Shown here: piece by piece, positions 62,124-64,000 of the stretch
Layout of the letters: the number at the start of each line of letters is the position of its first letter
How positions within the stretch are numbered: position 1 is the stretch's first letter
Assembly (NCBI RefSeq): GCF_026230195.1
Contig: NZ_CP036501.1
Span: 496,001 to 560,000, forward strand
DNA length: 64,000 nt
Direction: 5' to 3'
DNA from: Candidatus Paraluminiphilus aquimaris
GTDB lineage: Bacteria; Pseudomonadota; Gammaproteobacteria; Pseudomonadales; Halieaceae
Made by a program: the position numbers and the translations under genes
Notes under the pieces: generated by a model
Database searches by the model: none
Told to the model about the DNA's origin: nothing
The model's input: only the letters and a program-made list of their open reading frames with translations

Positions 62124-64000
62124 GTGCATCACGTCCGCCAGAAGGACATATTTCAGCCGAAGAGAGACGTAAGTTACTTATTGCGATTGGCGGCATTGCG
62201 CTCGCTGTTGTCCCTACCCTTGCGGCCGCTCTGTACTTAGTCGTCGGCCTATCATTTTCCGAGCAAAGTGCACTCTATAAAGCACAAGTAGATAACGCGC
62301 TTTACCAGCGTGCAGACCTGATCAAATCGGATATTGCCGCCATCAAAGATGGCTTGCAGCAAAGTCTATCTGATCGCTCTTTTGAGCAAAACCCAACATC
62401 GGCACTGCAATTGATCCCAGGTGGTCGTCAATTCCGCATTATTCCGCTGAGTGATATGGGCGTTGCGAGCCTAGACCCTGAAGACTACGGACTCAGTTCC
62501 TTGGTTTTGCTCGACAGAGTGCGCAAGACATTCGAGACCGGCGCCATAGGATTCGAGATTATTAAGCGTGAAGAAACATCTCAACTCGTTGCGGTTGGTC
62601 GATTCGAAACGCCCACACAGCGTGGTGTAGCCATTGCAACGCTGCACAGCCATATTCTTGCACGGTGGATGAGTGAGGCCCCCATTGGGCAGTTCAATCT
62701 CTGGCAGACCTTTGACGATGCACCCAGCATACAAATATCCGAGTCAGCTGAGTTTCTACCTACGGGATCGGGCGGCCCCATAAAACGAACGATCGAGGGA
62801 ACACCCTATATTTTAGGGCTGGATGTCGACCCCTCGATGATGCCATCAACACCGGCATTACCCTTCCTTTTTTGGCCTCTCATTTTAATAGGGCTCTTGG
62901 CCAGTTATTGGGTTCTCATCCTTAAGCGCCGCGCTGACTTAGAGGGTGACGTCAAACTCATTCTCGATACTGCCGACTCACGCGACCCCATAAGGTTGCA
63001 GCACTCGGAACTGTCACCTCTCGCCCTCACTGTAAGACAGCTCGCCTCAAATAATAGAAGTCGAATGCGACGCTCGGGCGCAGCCGCCATCCAGCCAGAG
63101 CAGGGTCAGGACATCGCAGCGCGAGAGCCACAAACGCCTCAATTAATTGCCAGCGAATGGACGACAGGGATTGGGGCATGGGTAAGGCTTGCCGAGTCTG
63201 AAACAGAAGCCGTGGAGCAAAATGCTTTAAAGAAGCTGGCGGTAGGTGTTGCAGGTCTTGCCGTGCGATCATCGGCACAATCGTTTGTGGTCTCTTGTCT
63301 GGGCGGAGACAGAGAAATCCGCGCCAAAACTTGTTTCATAAAAGCACTTCTCTCAGAAGGTGTTGACGTGATTGACGTGGGACACGTGCCCACTCCCATA
63401 GCACACATGGCAACCCACAATGGCACCTCATCGGGTGCCGCGTTGGTCCTTCAACGCGATACCAAGGACCGGTTGACGCTTGGCGCGCTCTACAACCGTC
63501 AGTGGGTAGAAGAAGGCTTCTGGCAGAAAATCACCGCGCTCTCTTATGAGCACGTTGCTACATCCTCCAATGGTCGGAGTATCAAGCTCAAGCTAGATGA
63601 TGATTACTGCGACCGCCTTTCGGCCGATATGGCCATGGCGGAAAATCTGCGCATAACCGTTGTCTGCGATAGCCCAATAACACTGTCCATAGCTGAGCAG
63701 AGCTTGCAAAAAGCATCGTGTGACGTACGCAGTGTTTGCCTTGAGCGAGGCTTCTCAGAAAGTGAGGCGCAGGCGCACTTTAGTGGCCATGAGGCAGACC
63801 TCCATTTTGTTTTGAACAGTTGCGCCTCGCGGTTAACCGTCTTTGATGCGCACGGCAATCGGGTTCGCGACGACCATATCTTCATGCTAATTAGCCGAGA
63901 TGCGCTAGCGAGACACCCGGGAAGCGATGTCATTATTGGCTATAAAGGCTCGCGGATCCTCTCGTCATTTGTCACTTCATGCGGAGGAGCCTCAAAAATG
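62120..64000 (+). CDS. AlgC-like membrane-anchored phosphomutase homologue, catalytic motifs lost, 3' end outside window
   Basis: 627 residues are visible. Two membrane helices (about residues 20-41 and 249-270) enclose a periplasmic domain, as in the long form of Pseudomonas AlgC. A phosphohexomutase-type domain then starts near residue 345. It is aligned by SGAALVL, ALLSEGVDVIDVGHVPTPI and ADLHFVLNS with AlgC. The phosphoserine loop (TGSHNPP in AlgC) reads LQRDTKD at 444-450, with Gln at the serine position. The metal loop DGDGDR reads NSCASR at 566-571. The YDIRG region reads EWTTGI at 346-351. The family is thus clear but catalysis is very unlikely; a binding or scaffolding role is inferred. 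The ATG overlaps the coaBC stop. Confidence 0.85.
   Translation, partial: MSASRPPEGHISAEERRKLLIAIGGIALAVVPTLAAALYLVVGLSFSEQSALYKAQVDNALYQRADLIKSDIAAIKDGLQQSLSDRSFEQNPTSALQLIPGGRQFRIIPLSDMGVASLDPEDYGLSSLVLLDRVRKTFETGAIGFEIIKREETSQLVAVGRFETPTQRGVAIATLHSHILARWMSEAPIGQFNLWQTFDDAPSIQISESAEFLPTGSGGPIKRTIEGTPYILGLDVDPSMMPSTPALPFLFWPLILIGLLASYWVLILKRRADLEGDVKLILDTADSRDPIRLQHSELSPLALTVRQLASNNRSRMRRSGAAAIQPEQGQDIAAREPQTPQLIASEWTTGIGAWVRLAESETEAVEQNALKKLAVGVAGLAVRSSAQSFVVSCLGGDREIRAKTCFIKALLSEGVDVIDVGHVPTPIAHMATHNGTSSGAALVLQRDTKDRLTLGALYNRQWVEEGFWQKITALSYEHVATSSNGRSIKLKLDDDYCDRLSADMAMAENLRITVVCDSPITLSIAEQSLQKASCDVRSVCLERGFSESEAQAHFSGHEADLHFVLNSCASRLTVFDAHGNRVRDDHIFMLISRDALARHPGSDVIIGYKGSRILSSFVTSCGGASKM

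Overview
This 64 kb window is a stretch of chromosomal core genome from a gammaproteobacterium, probably a marine aerobic heterotroph. The evidence is the gene order (ygfB-pepP-ubiH-ubiI, zapA-6S RNA-ygfA, ftsY-ftsE-ftsX-rpoH, coaD/mutM/rpmG/rpmB/radC/coaBC, metX-metW, proC-yggT), the several large TonB-dependent receptors, and type IV pilus motors next to a TonB3-like gene. A Halieaceae/OM60-like or SAR92-like origin is my inference and cannot be proven from the sequence alone. I see no insertion sequences, CRISPR arrays, tRNA genes or rRNA genes.

Layout. 0-3 kb: the 3' part of a ZnuD-like TonB-dependent receptor with five His/Asp/Glu-rich tracts, a SnoaL-like protein and a small unknown protein. 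3-6 kb: glpQ-type phosphodiesterase, pyruvate kinase and a cold-shock protein. 5.9-11.5 kb: a seven-gene minus-strand TonB2-type energy operon (DUF3450, TtpC-like, ExbB, two ExbD, TonB, TPR protein) that could energise receptors such as the two seen here. 11.7-15.6 kb: folA-thyA-lgt-rppH, an HAD phosphatase and gcvH. 15.7-21.6 kb: a degenerate 13-bp tandem repeat array, the ubiquinone hydroxylases ubiI/ubiH with pepP and ygfB, then divergently a ZapB-like coiled coil, zapA, 6S RNA and ygfA. 21.9-29 kb: ilvA, then the tkt-epd-pgk-fba carbon operon. 29.3-34.7 kb: a large TonB-dependent receptor followed by a secreted S9 peptidase. 34.9-43 kb: serA divergent from a D-2-hydroxyglutarate dehydrogenase, then rpiA, metK-ahcY, rsmE and gshB. 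42.7-53.8 kb: TonB3-like, yqgE, ruvX, pilT/pilU, yggS-proC-yggT-metX-metW-DUF4426-rdgB-hemW, trmB and DUF423. 53.9-64 kb: ftsYEX-rpoH, rsmD, coaD, mutM, rpmG/rpmB, radC, coaBC and an AlgC-like protein that runs off the end.

The most notable observations are these. (1) The AlgC-family membrane protein after coaBC has lost the phosphoserine loop, the Mg-binding DGDGDR loop and the YDIRG-like motif, so it looks like a membrane-anchored pseudo-phosphomutase. (2) A perfect CIRCE operator (TTAGCACTC-N9-GAGTGCTAA) lies directly upstream of rpoH, which would place the heat-shock sigma factor under HrcA. (3) A seven-unit degenerate 13-bp direct repeat lies between ubiI and gcvH, where related genomes can carry gcvT. 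(4) The zinc-receptor-like protein carries five separate metal-binding tracts. Start codons were chosen from ribosome binding sites, family lengths and overlaps; several differ from the longest open frame and are explained in the entries.
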